64,000 nt of DNA from Stenopsyche tienmushanensis (GCA_008973525.1 WACJ01000258.1:310001-374000); one strand, 5' to 3'; shown: positions 47,135 through 59,760, numbered from the stretch's first letter. Notes: a model not told the origin generated them from the letters alone. Translations and numbers: made by a program.

Positions 47135-47545
47135 CGATACCCCAATAAAAGGGATCGCCTGCCATGGGCGCAATTGGGCTTGGGGCGCAAAACGCAGGAG
47201 AGCGACCCGGTTGAGAGTTGCACGCGGTTTTTATTTTACTTTACATGTATCAACACTGATTGAATCTGTCCGTTTTATAATATATACTAAGTTGTCTAAT
47301 TCGTCTCTTCTTCGACGCTTAAACATCGAGTCGATCCAGCCCGCAATAAAATAAAGACAACTATATTTTCAACCAATTGTAAAATTTAAACAACCCACCC
47401 GATCAGTCTTCTTCGGACAACTTCGTATTGTAATGAGAGTTAGTAAACGTTCTGTAGACCTATTCGTGTAAGGCGTCCGATCGTGAGATTCGTCATGTCA
47501 GCGGTCTGAAAAGTGGTCCGATTGGACACAGACCTTGTGGCTCGC
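47135..47545 (+). repeat. dispersed repeat C, copy 2
   Basis: Homologous to 38973-39400: GCCATGGGCGCAATTGGGCT, TTGGGGCGCAAAACGCAGG, CCCGCAATAAAATAAAGACA, and the end GTGGTCCGATTGGACACA. The homology resumes after a 450-bp gap at 48006-48060. The gap holds mariner and repeat B pieces that are absent from copy 1. Confidence 0.7.
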
Positions 47546-47804
47546 GGCAAATGAGGTCGCGAACGAGTCTAGACTTCCCCCATCTATAAAAACTATATAT
47601 TTATCTATCTTACTAATTTATGCTGCTTTTTTAAACTAGTTTTTTTTAGTTTTAAGTTACTAAATCTAGCTAGTTTATTATCCGCGCCCAGAACGCTAGT
47701 GGCCAATCGAAGTTGAGAATAAGTGTATCCTTGCGGATATGGATATTGAATTCAGGTTTTGCGCCTTGCTGTACACTTTTGTAAAGCAGGTTGGCATGGT
47801 CCCG

Positions 47805-47910
47805 AATAGCTGTTTTTGTTCCATTGTGAGCACACGCGGCAACCATCTTGCGCACAGCTTTCTCTTGTCGAAATGTTCAGTCAATATACAGCATATCGAT
47901 GTACATCGAT
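47805..47910 (-). pseudogene. mariner transposase HTH-to-core fragment
   Basis: The minus-strand frame reads CILTEHFDKRKLCARWLPRV, then LTMEQKQLFG. This matches the conserved ILTExLxMRKxxARWVPRxL(T)xxQKxxR block between the second helix-turn-helix and the first catalytic aspartate of mariner transposases. The first aspartate is not found downstream. It is probably part of the same broken copy as 46909-47100, separated by repeat C. Confidence 0.6.
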
Positions 47911-47945
47911 ATGAAATATAATAGATACGGGGTTCAGAATTTTTC
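47898..47945 (+). repeat. dispersed repeat B, short piece
   Basis: CATCGATATGAAATATAATA, then GATACGGGGTTCAGAATTTT, matches the start of repeat B at about 52190-52230. It is joined to the mariner fragment in the opposite orientation. Confidence 0.6.
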
Positions 47946-48061
47946 AAAATTTCATATGGTGTACAAAATACATATCATGGTAGTGTGCAGGTATTTTTTA
48001 AAACAACAATCGCCATCTATACGTCAGATCGGGTACTTTTGGGACTATCTTCCTATATTAT

Positions 48062-50160
48062 TTGTTATTTAACTTTAATTTTACGTTTTATGTTACGGTT
48101 TTGATTTAATTCTATGTATATAACCTGTAATGTACAGTTTAGCATAGCATAGTAAGACTTAGTTTATATTTACAGTTGAATAAATTAAAATAATTGTTAC
48201 TATCATTAGTTCATTAGTCTATTAATTATTTTTTAGCCTAATTAAATTTCTTCATGTTAATTTTATCCCTACTGTTACTATTTCAGTTCTATCTCTCCTG
48301 ATAATTGTTATTTTTTCGTGTTATATATTTATTTTTAAAAAAATCTATGTGTTTACACAACATTAGATAAACTGCTCCCCACACAAAACCTAATTAAAAA
48401 TCAAGAAGGTCCAGGAACAGGATCTTCAACCATAACAAGATCCAGTAAAATAAGAAAGATGTCGAATTGTTTTCCATCCAAGGCTGTTTATGGGATGAAC
48501 CTTATCATGCAAACATTTTGAGTTCTACTAATATAATTTTAAAGTAATTATTATTTTACTACTCGGGCATTGATTCTGCATTACTTAAAATCCTCATCCA
48601 AATAATATTATCGTAACTAGTTATAATGATTTTTTTTCTAAACATTCATTTGAAGATCATAGCAACTTCAACTTTCAACGTATTAAATTCGTATAGGTCA
48701 CTATATAATAATTACATCATGGAAAAATTATATAATATACATGTAAATCTATGTATTACCGTTAGAAGCAACCGAACGTTGAATTAATTACGTTATAGTA
48801 AATTAATATTTTATTTAAACAAGACCATCAAAAATTCAATACCGTTTGGTTAGTTCATCAAAAGCTCAATTCGACATACTAATTGAAGCCCATTTCAATG
48901 ACAAAATGTAGCACAACGTTATTTGATCGTCAGTATTGAATACGCTGATCTAATTTAAATCGAATATCCCTGCGAGCTCTATTATGTTCGAAATCCAAAA
49001 GCCCGATATTAATTTCAAAGGCTTCCAATGCAAACAGCAAGATGAATGCTTCTATTATATTCCACCTGCATGTGCGTAAACTGCATCGACACCGCTGCAG
49101 TTTTAGTTACCTAAAATAGTAATGCAGTAATGGAAGCTTGTTGCCGAGCACCATTAAAACTGATTTGCACATGTTGGCGGTAGTAGATCATAAAGATAAC
49201 AGCCTCATCAAATAGTGTAGGATATTAAAGTTGGCTTAGTCGCTTCACAAGTTAAACTATTGCTTTGGTTTAGTTAGTTAAGATTGACGCAAATGGACTA
49301 AGTTATAGAAGCTCGGTTTTGCATAATAGCATTAAAGGCTGCCGACTCAACATAACCAACATCAATCAGTTTTGCTCTGTATATATTGGGAGCATCCCAC
49401 AGGAGACTGGATGACCTTCTTTTGGGGGGATACATCTCATGCATGCGAAATTAGTTAAAATCGCTATTTATTGCGTTATACAAGACGGTTAATCGACCGA
49501 TTGCTATTTAATTTTCATTAGAAAATTCTATCTAAATTTTGATATAAAAATGTGAAACTATCAGAGACTATAAAGTCTGCCAAATTAAGTGCTACCTGTT
49601 CCATACCACATTAAATATTAAACTACTTATTACAACGCGTTAATATTTTGCGCAACCTGAAATTTTAGAATCGCGAGTAACCATACAAACACATGGACTT
49701 TCTTAGATTCTGATTTATGTTATATAACCTAACCTAAACTTCCCAGGGTTGTATCTCCGAAACTTTTATTCGGATCGACTTAAAAAAATAGGAGAATATT
49801 CTAGAGACGTTGTAAAAATTAATAAGACAATTAAAAAAATCGATATTTTCAAGCTGTGAAAACCATGAAACCCCTTAAGTCTCACGTATGTCTTCACCCT
49901 ATAACAGCAACACCCTAGTGAGGAAAGTAGGGACTAAACTCTGCACTCCAGAAAGCCTTTTCCTGTAGAATCATAAAGGTCGTCTAGAGAAGTTTTCCAC
50001 TGTCTATCGAAGAAAACTACTCTTTACAAATCTTCCACACTCCCTATCGAAACGGTCGCGAAAGTGTTCGTCAATACGTTCATTCAGGATACCGGTTGAG
50101 TGACCGTTCGAAATAAAACTCATTGGTAATACTACCTTCAACATCAAGCGAATGTATGAT
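48062..50160. other. AT-rich DNA, no gene recognised
   Basis: The tail of repeat C may extend to about 48230. Beyond that I see no element or gene. Confidence 0.4.
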
Positions 50161-50259
50161 ACAAACGACATCGATGTAACCCCTTCCTATGAATGGATAT
50201 TGAAGAGGTCCATAGCTCTGCAGTGGACTATTTGTGGCTGCACTATGATGATGATGATA
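50161..50259 (+). mobile_element. probable 3' tail of a non-LTR retrotransposon
   Basis: CTCTGCAGTGGACTATTTGT, then GGCTGCACTATGATGATGAT, ends in a short (ATG)n run (50245-50259). The GCAGTGGAC...GGCTGATGATGATG form is, as I recall, a common 3' end of arthropod LINEs. No coding part was recognised upstream, so this would be a 5'-truncated insertion. Confidence 0.4.
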
Positions 50260-52131
50260 TAAAATAACACAAAAGTAAAGCCAGTAAAACTTCCTGACAT
50301 GGAAACAGATTTAATGCATTTTGAAGAGAATGAAGCAAATTATATACAATTGACTTGCGGTAATCCGACAAATGTTTTGCAAGGCGTTGTCGGACTATAG
50401 AGTACTGCCCCCGATGCCTTGTAGTCCGGATTTTTTTTAAAGGAATACTAGTAATCATTATAGAATTAACATCATAAACACAATGGCCATATCAGTTTTA
50501 AAAAATGAAAACCTGTTAACATAATCAAACGTATTCCATGACGATTCTTTCCCGAAGAAACCACATATACAAAACTTCTTGACAGCTTGCCTCTTACTTG
50601 CTTTATCGTACACATAATAGCTTTAGAAATTTGTTTAAAAAATCTCAAAAAATTTACTAGCTATCAAGGGTCGCTTATCTGCTTAACTTTGAGCGTTTTT
50701 CTTAAAAAATACTGAGTATTAAAATTAAAAAACAGTTATTTGCATTAATTAGTGTGTATTTGAGTACAAAATAAAAATATATTGTTACTAAGCAATAATT
50801 TCAAGACTTGACCGAGTTTAAATATTTAATGATATCGTTTCATATAATTGGCCTTTTTATCAAAGAAAGTCAACATATGCTCATAAACATACACGATAGG
50901 CTCGTAGCCAATATATCATGCTGCGTTTCCAAGTTGACATTTATGATTCGTCATTGTTGTTTTTTCTTACGTATACAAACATATTTTTGTGCAATTTTGC
51001 ATTTTAAAAAAATCAAATTGCATCCGCATATGACCGCATAAAACCTCTCCAGACGAAACTTCGAAAACTGCGAAATTCAAGCAGAGCAAAGCTACTCGAC
51101 GCATTTCAAAAGTTGCACATTCCTAAATCTACATGAGTCACGTCTAGGGTTCAATGGCTACATGGAAAATATTGGACTGCAAGGATACCGATTCGACTCC
51201 AAATTTCAAGGCATCGCAAATTTGTTTTTGCCTCCGCCAGTGCCAACAAACCTAACGAAAGCTACTAAATTAGGGTCGCTTTTTCATTTGACGTCGAAAA
51301 TTTTCATTAAATTCATACAAGCCCTAGACTTAATGTCATTCCATAGTAATAAAATATACCGGCATTATACAGAGCGACTCAAAAATATTCTTATAATTTA
51401 AATTCATACGTTTTTCGTACGTTCATCATCGTAAATGTGCTATCGTTCAATCAACTAAATTACAGAGTCGTAAAAGTGTTCGTATAACTTTGTCGTAAAA
51501 ACGGGTCGGTCGCTTTTATTTTATTTTAACAGCAGACGTTTTATGCACAAATGTTATGAAAAAAATCCTTTGAATGCTGCTTAGGCGGAAGATTTAATGT
51601 GCAATTAGAGCGAGGCTCTTTAACAACGATTTTTGGTGATGATATGTTGATGGTTTTCTTGGGCGAACAAAAAGAATAAACTAGAAAAAAATCTTGATGG
51701 GATGAGATGAGCTTAAATAACATCAAAGATCTTCCAGCTCTTCGTAATTCCTAAATATTATCACACACAGTGATTTTAAATAAATATCTTATACTTCGCC
51801 TAATATAATTAGAGTTTATTCAGAACAGTGTTTTAATACAACAAAAATACACATGCAATAATTAATTGATAATAAAATACATTTTCTAGGGAAATTATTA
51901 TTTAATAGGATTATTTGAACAGGAATTTTGAATAGGAAATATCCATGATTGAATAGCGAACCAATGTAAACCTAGATTGATCAGAAATATTATGTTTCGA
52001 TCTATCAAATTTGATGATACGATGAAATTTGATTCTAAAATGTAGATTTGATCCAACAGTAATACTGTTATATATTGATATAATCTAAATATAATACTAG
52101 AATACATATATATATATTACAAATTGTTATA
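50260..52131. other. AT-rich DNA, no gene recognised
   Basis: No supported gene. 50384-50435 contains GTCGGACTATAGAGTACTGC and GCCTTGTAGTCCGGA, which vaguely resemble pogo/Tigger ends. 50970-51050 contains a TTTTGTGCAATTTTGC and CCGCATAAAACCTC pattern reminiscent of a family A terminus but too short to call. Confidence 0.35.
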
Positions 52132-52425
52132 TTAACCTTTCCCTACCGGTGATGTATTTACTACACCTCGACTCTAATAATGGGAATATCGATATGAAAT
52201 ATAATAGATACGGGATGTAGAATTTTTATATTCCTCCGAAATATAATTACGAATCATATCAAAGTATTATAATATGTAAATATTCATCTGCAGCGACGGA
52301 AATAAATAATTTGTCGGGAAATCGGGAATATTGCATTTAGTTTTAGTCTGTGTCTCAACCGAAAGGAATTTTATCAGTCACATCGATGGTATTATACGAA
52401 AATAGAGGCTCATGCGAATATCAAA
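52132..52425 (+). repeat. dispersed repeat B, copy 2
   Basis: TTAACCTTTCCCTACCGGTG and onward, highly similar to 31755-32020 and reversed to 63000-63193. It ends near CATGCGAATATCAAATCG, where repeat family A copy 5 begins immediately. Confidence 0.75.
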
Positions 52426-52440
52426 TCGAAATAAAAAATT

Positions 52441-52919
52441 AAAATTTTGACAAAATATGGCCAAAAAATGACTTGACTTTTTTGAATGAATTTTTTTAAA
52501 CAGTCATTTTGTGTTTTTTTTTTATTAGAATATCCACACAGAACACTGATGACATTGGATATACTATTTCTTCCGAAAAAGAGAGATATTTTTAGTCATA
52601 TCGAAAATTATCATACAGGGCTAATAGTGTGTAATTAAAATCATTAGTATTTCTCTAGTGGATGTCTAGCATTTAGGATGCTATATGTCAGACATCCTTA
52701 AAATTTTACCAATGATGGAAGACATCCTTTAATTTTTTGCCTTATTATTTTCCTGTTTTTTTATTAACTTTTTTTGTGCGATTTTGGATATATTTTATAT
52801 ACCTGTTTCAAAGTTATGCGGCTTTTAAAATTTATGGAACGCATCTTCACCTTTTCTATGTAAGTCATAGCTTTTTTTTTGTGCGATTTTCCACGGAACG
52901 CATCTACCGCACAAAAAAA
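52441..52919 (+). repeat. repeat family A, copy 5 (5' truncated)
   Basis: Starts within the family at AAATTTTGACAAAATATGGCC-like sequence, just after repeat B. It contains a homologue of the acidic coding segment (52531-52610: GAACACTGATGACATTGG, TTTCTTCCGAAAAAGAGA), then CTCTAGTGGATGTCTAGC, and ends CGGAACGCATCTACCGCACA followed by AAAGGTTTATG. The left half of the family is absent. Confidence 0.8.
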
Positions 52920-54557
52920 AGGTTTATGTATATATATATATTTTTTTTTTTGACAAATATTTTCAGTCATTAAAACTATTTAAATTGCGGCATAATAGAA
53001 GGTTAAATCCAATGATAATGAATTATTAAAATAAAACAATATATGAGGTACGTTGATAAATATAAAATTCGGGCTGTTTTCCAAGCAAATCCTTATCGTA
53101 AAGGCTCGTTTCAAATTTTAAAAAACCGCTTCCACGTACACGTAAATTGAATGAATTATTACTTTTTAAGGCTCCTGATTTTAATCATATTTCATCCGAA
53201 CACAAAGGAATAATATAATGCGTTTTTAATTAAACTCCTTCTCAAATCCCTTAATCCCTCGGTCATTATTGCATTCATTTAGCAATTTCCGCCCAAACTC
53301 AATATTATATCATCTCTTATTTTTCTACCCCGGCATGGCTTCCCTCGGTCGGGCATTATACTTTTATTTGGAGAAAAAACAATGAGATTACCTTTTTAAA
53401 ACGAATCAAAAAAAAAACACCGCCTGGGAGGAGTAAAAGAGAAATTGATATCAAGCCGAATTGGAATTAAAGCATTTTGCCATATTTCAAAAGGCATTCG
53501 ACGATATTAAAATTCGGAATTCGCTGGAAAATACTTCATAATCTCGCATTAAGCCTGTGTGTATATTTTGTCACTTTTTTTTCAAATCCATGGATCGTTT
53601 ACGTATATCACCGGATGTGAGCATTCCGTAGTTTCACGTAGTAAATACCAAAATGTAATATCAACGACCTCATTACTTATTGGAGAGCTGCAGTGAGATT
53701 TTCTTTTTAATGATGGCAATTTTTCAATTTTTTTGCCCAGTTAATACCCGATTTATTTCCAAATCGATCACAAAAACTGTGCATCGCGTTTGAGAATATT
53801 TTTATAGCGACCATCATCGCTCCTGTATTTTGTGGGTTTTTTCCAAATTGATTCAAACAGACCGTTTAGTGTAGAAAATAAAATGTAATGAAGAGTTTTC
53901 GTGACTATAAATATGACCAGGAAAGCGGTCGCTACATTTTGTATGTAAAGCCAGCAGGAAGTCCGGGTCGTGTGACTTGTGATAAGTATGGAAAGTCTAG
54001 ACATTTATGAATGTCTTAGATAAAGGGAACTGAGTCTTTCGGTCCAAAACTTTAGCATAGAATAATAGCTTATTCTCTGCTAACTAATTGTATAAATTTT
54101 GCAGAATTAACCCTTTCGCTTTCGTCGCTTAAATTTTCACTGATTTTGTGCCCTCGCGATGGAATCTTTAATAAGTGTTTAACTCCCTATAAAGGAAGCC
54201 CGCTTCTACGAAAAAGTTACAAAAGTTATACGGGAATATTCAAAAGAGCATAAACTAGTTAACGTTTATAAAACCATTCAATTACAGATTTTTTATACAA
54301 AATGCATTGTTACAAAAGTTTTGGCTTATTTTTAAAATGTCTAAAATTTTAAAATGATCAAGAAGATGAATTGACTCAAATTGTAGTACATAACACCAGG
54401 AAAAAAATAAATCTGGGAGTTCCAGACTGGGTACATAGCAAGTATATAGGAAGATATAATCTAAATAAAATACATAATAAAGACTAAAGATTAAAAGCTG
54501 GAATTTTGGTTGATAACAATATTATCTGAAGTATTGATTTAACACGACTTACAGTAA
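52920..54557. other. AT-rich DNA, no gene recognised
   Basis: Short (AT)n and poly-T run at 52925-52952. No gene or element otherwise. The 53.2-53.6 kb part has no repeats visible by eye. Confidence 0.4.
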
Positions 54558-54921
54558 TCTTCTAATATATAAAAATCAATTGGGTTTTGTTCGTTCGAAA
54601 TGCGCTGCCATACCGCTCATCGGATTGCAATAAAACTTCGTCCATTTATTGCTAAAAATTTTGCAAGTAACATAGGCATAGTCTAATAAATAAAAAATAA
54701 TGTTTGTTTGTCCGTATTTAATGTGCTGCCATACCTTTCATTCAATTGCAATAAAACTTTGCCAACTTATTGTTTGCACCTTTTTAAATAATATAGGTAC
54801 AGTACAATTAACTTGCAGTAGATCTTATATATAAAAATCAATGCTTGTATATTTGTTCATATTTATAATATATTTTTAGAATTATTACTTCTGTGGCGGC
54901 AACGCACTGGGTACCAGCTAG
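54558..54921 (+). mobile_element. Helitron, complete non-autonomous copy
   Basis: The 5' end is TCTTCTAATATATAAAAATC, preceded by A (54557). The 3' end is GGCGGCAACGCACTGGGTAC, then CAGCTAG, followed by T (54922). TC...CTAG ends inserted between A and T, with no target duplication and with a short hairpin-forming CTGG-GTA-CCAG just before CTAG, are Helitron features. The interior has two similar units of about 125 bp, each with a TGC(G/T)CTGCCATACC block, and a truncated third. No Rep/helicase is present. Copies of the same family lie at 25404-25747 and 61998-62364. Confidence 0.85.
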
Positions 54922-56315
54922 TATCAAATAAATATGTTACAATGAAACAAATTTTGCATAAGAATAGTGAATATTATTATATAAACACAAAAATGAACCA
55001 AACTCTCTTTTGCGTAAGAAGTGTACCAAACCGAAAAAAACAATGTTTTCGAATTGGTTTTGATTCTTGCAGAAATAACAGTTTAATCGATTTTCAGTTC
55101 AAGTTCCGATACGATGCCCTTGTTTTGAATTTAAGGCAAAATCTTAAGTTCTCATCAATTGGTGAATATATCACGAATAAGAATTATTTACAGGGATACT
55201 CTTTCGGTGAGCAGATAATAAACAGTTTAAATTTTGTAGCTCCTCAAACAGTTAATACATCATTTTAAAATAAAAAGGTACAAACACTCAACAAAAATAA
55301 ATCCCAAGAAACATCAAACTTCGTCTCATCCAAGCCCTAGATATTCCATATTTGTGCTGGAGACATGAATAATTTGCAAGAAAGTCGAGGATAAAGATAG
55401 ACTTTATTGAAATACGGCATGTTGAGGATATCACAGACGGCCAAGAGATCAAAGCACTCTATTCTACAAGAGCTAAAAATATAAAGCAAACTTTCCACAG
55501 CGTGCTTAAGAAGGATCTTATAGATCTTCAGTCACTTTGCTTGTCTAAATAGCAAGAACTTATGATGAAAATTGTTCCAAGAAAGCGATGAAAAGGTCAT
55601 CAAAGAAGACGGAACAATCGAATGAAGAAACTAACCATTTCAATCCTTGCTAGAAACATGCGGAAAATGGAGAACAAACACAAAGAGATGAAATTGAACA
55701 CTAACCATCAATCAATATTTTATAAATATCCATAAAAGGCTTTATGTAAATTGATAAATGTAATAGATTTTCAGCATCGTTGTAGTAAAATAAAAGACGA
55801 TAAAAATATATTCATCCAGGATCTAAGAACTAAACGGTAGTTCTATTCTGCCAGTATTGAATTCTGGTTGCCAAACATGGAAACAGATGTCGAAATGTTA
55901 GCCCATTGATGTTTTATAATTCAGGTATGAACAATAGAGTTGAAGGTTAATGATGACTGAAAGTAAATAAATCCATTAAAACGATATTAATTTATCATCG
56001 CCAATAAAACACAAGCAATGTGTCCTACATATGGGACATTGGGCACATCTGTTTTAATACAAATCAATCAGGGGATAAAGATTCGCATAAATATGTTGAA
56101 CCAAAACAGTATTGAATTTTGAAGGCTTCTTCTACTTATGTAGTAAAAATATTTACAAAAAAATGCTACTTACAAACTGTTACCAAAAGTTATTTCAAAT
56201 GAGTAATAAATACTGTAACTGTTTTCCTCAGTCATGAGGAGCTAATAATATCGACTAGTAGTTTAGTAAAAATGTTATTAATAATGAGTAATTTGGTTTT
56301 CGTAGGAATCACTCT
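54922..56315. other. AT-rich DNA with a 108-codon open frame, no gene recognised
   Basis: An open frame at 54942-55268 (108 codons) starts just after the Helitron end. Its basic, asparagine-rich product matches nothing I know. Nothing else can be named. Confidence 0.3.
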
Positions 56316-57013
56316 ATCACCCATCAGATGACAAAACTGGCTAAACACATTACCAGAAACATTAACATGAACAGAAGTACCGGTATGGTACAACTCGACA
56401 TCGAAAAGGCATTCGACACTGTATGGCACCGCGGTCTGATCCATAAAATGATATCCTTTAATTTTTCAATTTATCTTATTAAAATGATCCAATCTTATCT
56501 ATGCTAAAGATCATTTTCGGTAATCTTAAACAGAGCAACATCAACTCCCCAGTCTATTTCAGCGGGATCCACAGGGCAGTATTTTAGGACCTCACTTGTT
56601 CAACATTTACATCATATTATACCAGCTCTCGGAGTAACAAGCTAATAGTCGGAAATCTCCAACGATCGCTAAAAGTTGCATTCAAATATTTCGATCAATG
56701 GAAACTCAAACTAAACATAGAGAAAACTGACGCTATCTTGTTCTCCGTGAAATGGAAAAATCGTCAAATTGATCCAATAGTTGTCTGGTCCAGCTCCATC
56801 GAATGAAAATCCCAAGTAAAATACTTGGAGGTGATTTTGGATAGAGGACTGAGGTGCGGAGCACAGGTGTCGGGGGCTCAAGCCCGCGGGTTAGCAGCCA
56901 TGGAGGCGCTGCACTCCGTTTTACGTCGACGCAGTGCTCTTTCGGCCCCATACATATTTTTATTATATAAAACGCTGATTCGATCTATGCTCACATATGC
57001 CGCTCCCGTCTAG
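56316..57013 (+). pseudogene. jockey-clade LINE reverse transcriptase relic
   Basis: Reading across several frames: RSTGMVQLDIEKAFDTVWHR, then GLIHKM (about 56370-56450), the reverse-transcriptase block with the first catalytic aspartate (LDIEKAFDxVWH). Next come RATSTPQSIS-AGSTGQ (about 56540-56575, a decayed AGVPQGS), WKLKLNIEKTDAILFS (56701 onward), QIDPIVVWSSSIE, VKYLEVILDRGLRCG and a C-terminal SALSAPYIFLLYKTLIRSML, then TYAAPV ending in a stop at 57011-57013. The FADD/YADD active-site block is lost. Endonuclease and ORF1 are absent, so it is a fragment. The WSSxIEWK and LLYKTLIRSMLTYAAPVW wording is characteristic of insect jockey elements. Confidence 0.85.
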
Positions 57014-59217
57014 AACAACGTATGCATAATAAAATTAATATTTTCATAAGAACACACATACATTTACTATTTTATTTTATTAAGCTTGTAAAGTGTGTTT
57101 TCTTTATTTTTTCATTATTTGAAGACTGCCACGGGCGCATATGCTCCCGCGGGCACAAGTTTCGGAGCTTGTGTGATAGAACATTAACAAATAAATCCAA
57201 AATAATTCGTTCTTAAAGAAGAAAAAAAATCAGGATAACAATCGAGGCAAATTTAATGGCCTTAATAACAGAATTTATTTATAAGCTAATCTGTGCAAAT
57301 AAATTTATATTTTCGATTAAAAAAATAAAATAACCATATGAAATCTTTATTGAAAATCACATCGTTATGCCTAAGAAAACCCCATGTGTTTTCATGTTAA
57401 GCAAGTATTTGCAGCAGTAGTGCATAAACGTAAGTAAATAGTTACAAGGCAAACAATAAAAAATTGAAATATGAAGGGACGACATTTATTTGACATGTAA
57501 AATAAATTAATGATATTACAGCCCAACAATTATGGTTGAAAAATAGCCAACATGGTAAGTTACATTTATCCCATTGAATTTTATGAAAAGCTGAAGGTTT
57601 TTAAAGCCATTTAGCGTTGAATACTTCGTACTATTTTCTATCTCGCGCCTAAATATTTACCTAAAATGCACCATACATTTATGCGTACATTAAATTCTAA
57701 GAATTTGTTATAGAAAAGCCGTTGTCAATTCCAGAAATAGCAGACATCTGTGTAATATTGAATATTTATGCCGCAGTTATGCGACATTTGCATCGCACAA
57801 AAACCTTTATGGTGCATAAATATGACATTCGCAAGCAGAAACGCGAATAAATTCATCATTTTTCGAAATATCTTATATTATTTATACAATCGTGCCTTCT
57901 TGTTGGCAATCTGCTCGATATTATGCGTCCCAAAAAATAACGATTCTTACAGAATCGACGTAAAAAGTCGCAGATAGCTTATCGCGAACACGAAGTAATA
58001 CAATTTGATCGACGCTATCTATGAACAAATACGTTTTTTATTTACCTGTTAAAATTACGGGTTGTAAATTTAACAAAAAATCCTCGCACGTTGCTCCTCG
58101 TTGGTTTATCGAATAATGTGATCCTTTGATTCGACCCGAATTCTGGCAAGTCGCAGGTTGATAACATTATTCGAAGCCGAATTAACCGGGAATAATTTTT
58201 CCCCGTCGAATCAAATAAGTTCCTTCCTCCGAGTGCGCAGGAAATATTTATAGCGTTACACACAAAAGAAAAATTGTAATATTCATAAAAATTTCGCAAC
58301 ATGTTTTATTCGCAAATATTTGAAAGTTAGAAGATTTATTCTCTCGCATTCTTCCACTTTTCCGCTTTCGTCGAAAATACTTCCATCTTTGTGTAGTTCG
58401 ACGGTAATATTTATTATACTCTTGTGATTTGATTTTTTTCGCTATACAGCCGTAGATTGGCATTACATGGAATTACCAAGGAAGCTATCTGCAGAAAACA
58501 TAAGCGAATCCACAACTTGAGGTTTATTTCCATGATAAATACTCGTATATCAATTTTCGTAAAACCTTTCCAAATACGTGTATTTGTGTCACGAATAAAA
58601 TATTATGTTTCCATTCAGCCGCTTTGAGAACTTTGAACAGTATTGCTTTTTTCCCAATAAACATCCATTCTGATTTCCGATCTTAATTATACTACAAATC
58701 TGCAAAGAAAATATTCAACCATGAACAAAACGATTGTTAAACATGAAACTCGACCTAATATATGATAATAAAAACTTTAACATATACTTGCAAATTAAAT
58801 TTAACCATTTATTATGAATTTATTGTTATATAAAATATCTATAATATATATACCATGGTGGTCCTTTATTTTTTGACTTTTAAAAAAATTATAAGTGTTT
58901 TTAAAAAAAGGCTTTACAGGTCGCTACCATAGATCAAAGTTTCAAAAAAAAGCGTTGTATGCCACTTAACTATGAATCCGGCTTATTGATTATGGTATAT
59001 GTATTACTGTATTTTAAAGTGGAATAGCATACAAAAATATTCACTAATTCACTACAGTCAACCCTCCCCCCTTCTCTTCCTTCATAATTCTTTCCTGCGG
59101 GTACGTATTGAGATTAAGCCCTGCCCTATACCTCACTTCAAAGGAAAAATGGAGCTCATGTTAAATGGAGCTTTTCGCCATCATATAATGGAAATTATGT
59201 TAGAAACTGTAATGAGT
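57014..59217. other. AT-rich DNA, no gene recognised
   Basis: No supported gene. A short less AT-rich piece at 57125-57175 (GCCACGGGCGCATATGCTCC) stands out but has no visible partner. Confidence 0.4.
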
Positions 59218-59760
59218 CAATCGCTCGGTCCGTCTAGAACTCCTGATATCCAAATATTTTAAAGGTTTAAAAAGAACTGAGACAAAATTTATCAAATTAA
59301 TTATAAAACATGAATTTGGTCGCATGAACAAACAATGGTGGCCATGAAAAAATACTGGGACATTTATGGTACTTGTCGGAAGAGTTGGTGTCTTTTGCAT
59401 TTTTTGACGACGAACTTTCAATTAAAGATAAGTAAAATATGGTAGGTGCACTAAGAATCGAAGATGTAGAAGATTGCCTTTAAAAAAAAAGCATTGATGT
59501 CAAACATATCACTGAAAAAAGCATAGAAGACTTTGTGACTAGCAACTTTTTACGATTTTTCCAGATACTGGGTATCTCATCACAGTTTATGAATAAAGAT
59601 GTTGTCCTTGGGAAGATGACTCTGATTTTAAGGCTGCAAATAAAATGGTCCATTCTATGCGGATAGTGAATAATATTGCTGGGGGTGTTGCCTTAATGGA
59701 GGAATATAATAAATTTATGACGATCGTTTTTGTTGGTAAAAGATCATAGAAAGAAATATT
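59218..59760 (+). pseudogene. relic of an unclassified arthropod transposon protein
   Basis: Frames combine to blocks that I recall from a protein family scattered through arthropod and cnidarian genomes as multi-copy transposon genes, but whose superfamily I cannot state. They are: SLGPSRTPDIQIF (about 59221-59262); GHLWYLSEELVSFAFFDDEL, then SIKDK and a stop (about 59356-59436); ALRIEDVEDCL; EKSIEDFVTSNFLRFFQIL (about 59518-59572); and, after a frameshift, WEDDSDFKAANKMVHSMRIV, then NNIAGGVALMEEYNKFM (about 59610-59720). Several stops and frameshifts show it is dead. About 200 residues between the first two blocks seem to be deleted. Confidence 0.55.

Noticed and set aside
38973..48060. Repeat C as a pair of LTRs of one retrotransposon.
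   Set aside because: The copies are 8 kb apart in the same orientation, but no gag/pol sequence, primer site or polypurine tract was seen between them. The start resembles a hAT end and the copies differ by large indels.
50384..50435. Tigger-like terminus in GTCGGACTATAGAGTACTGC and TAGTCCGGA.
   Set aside because: No inverted partner, no TA duplication and no transposase nearby.
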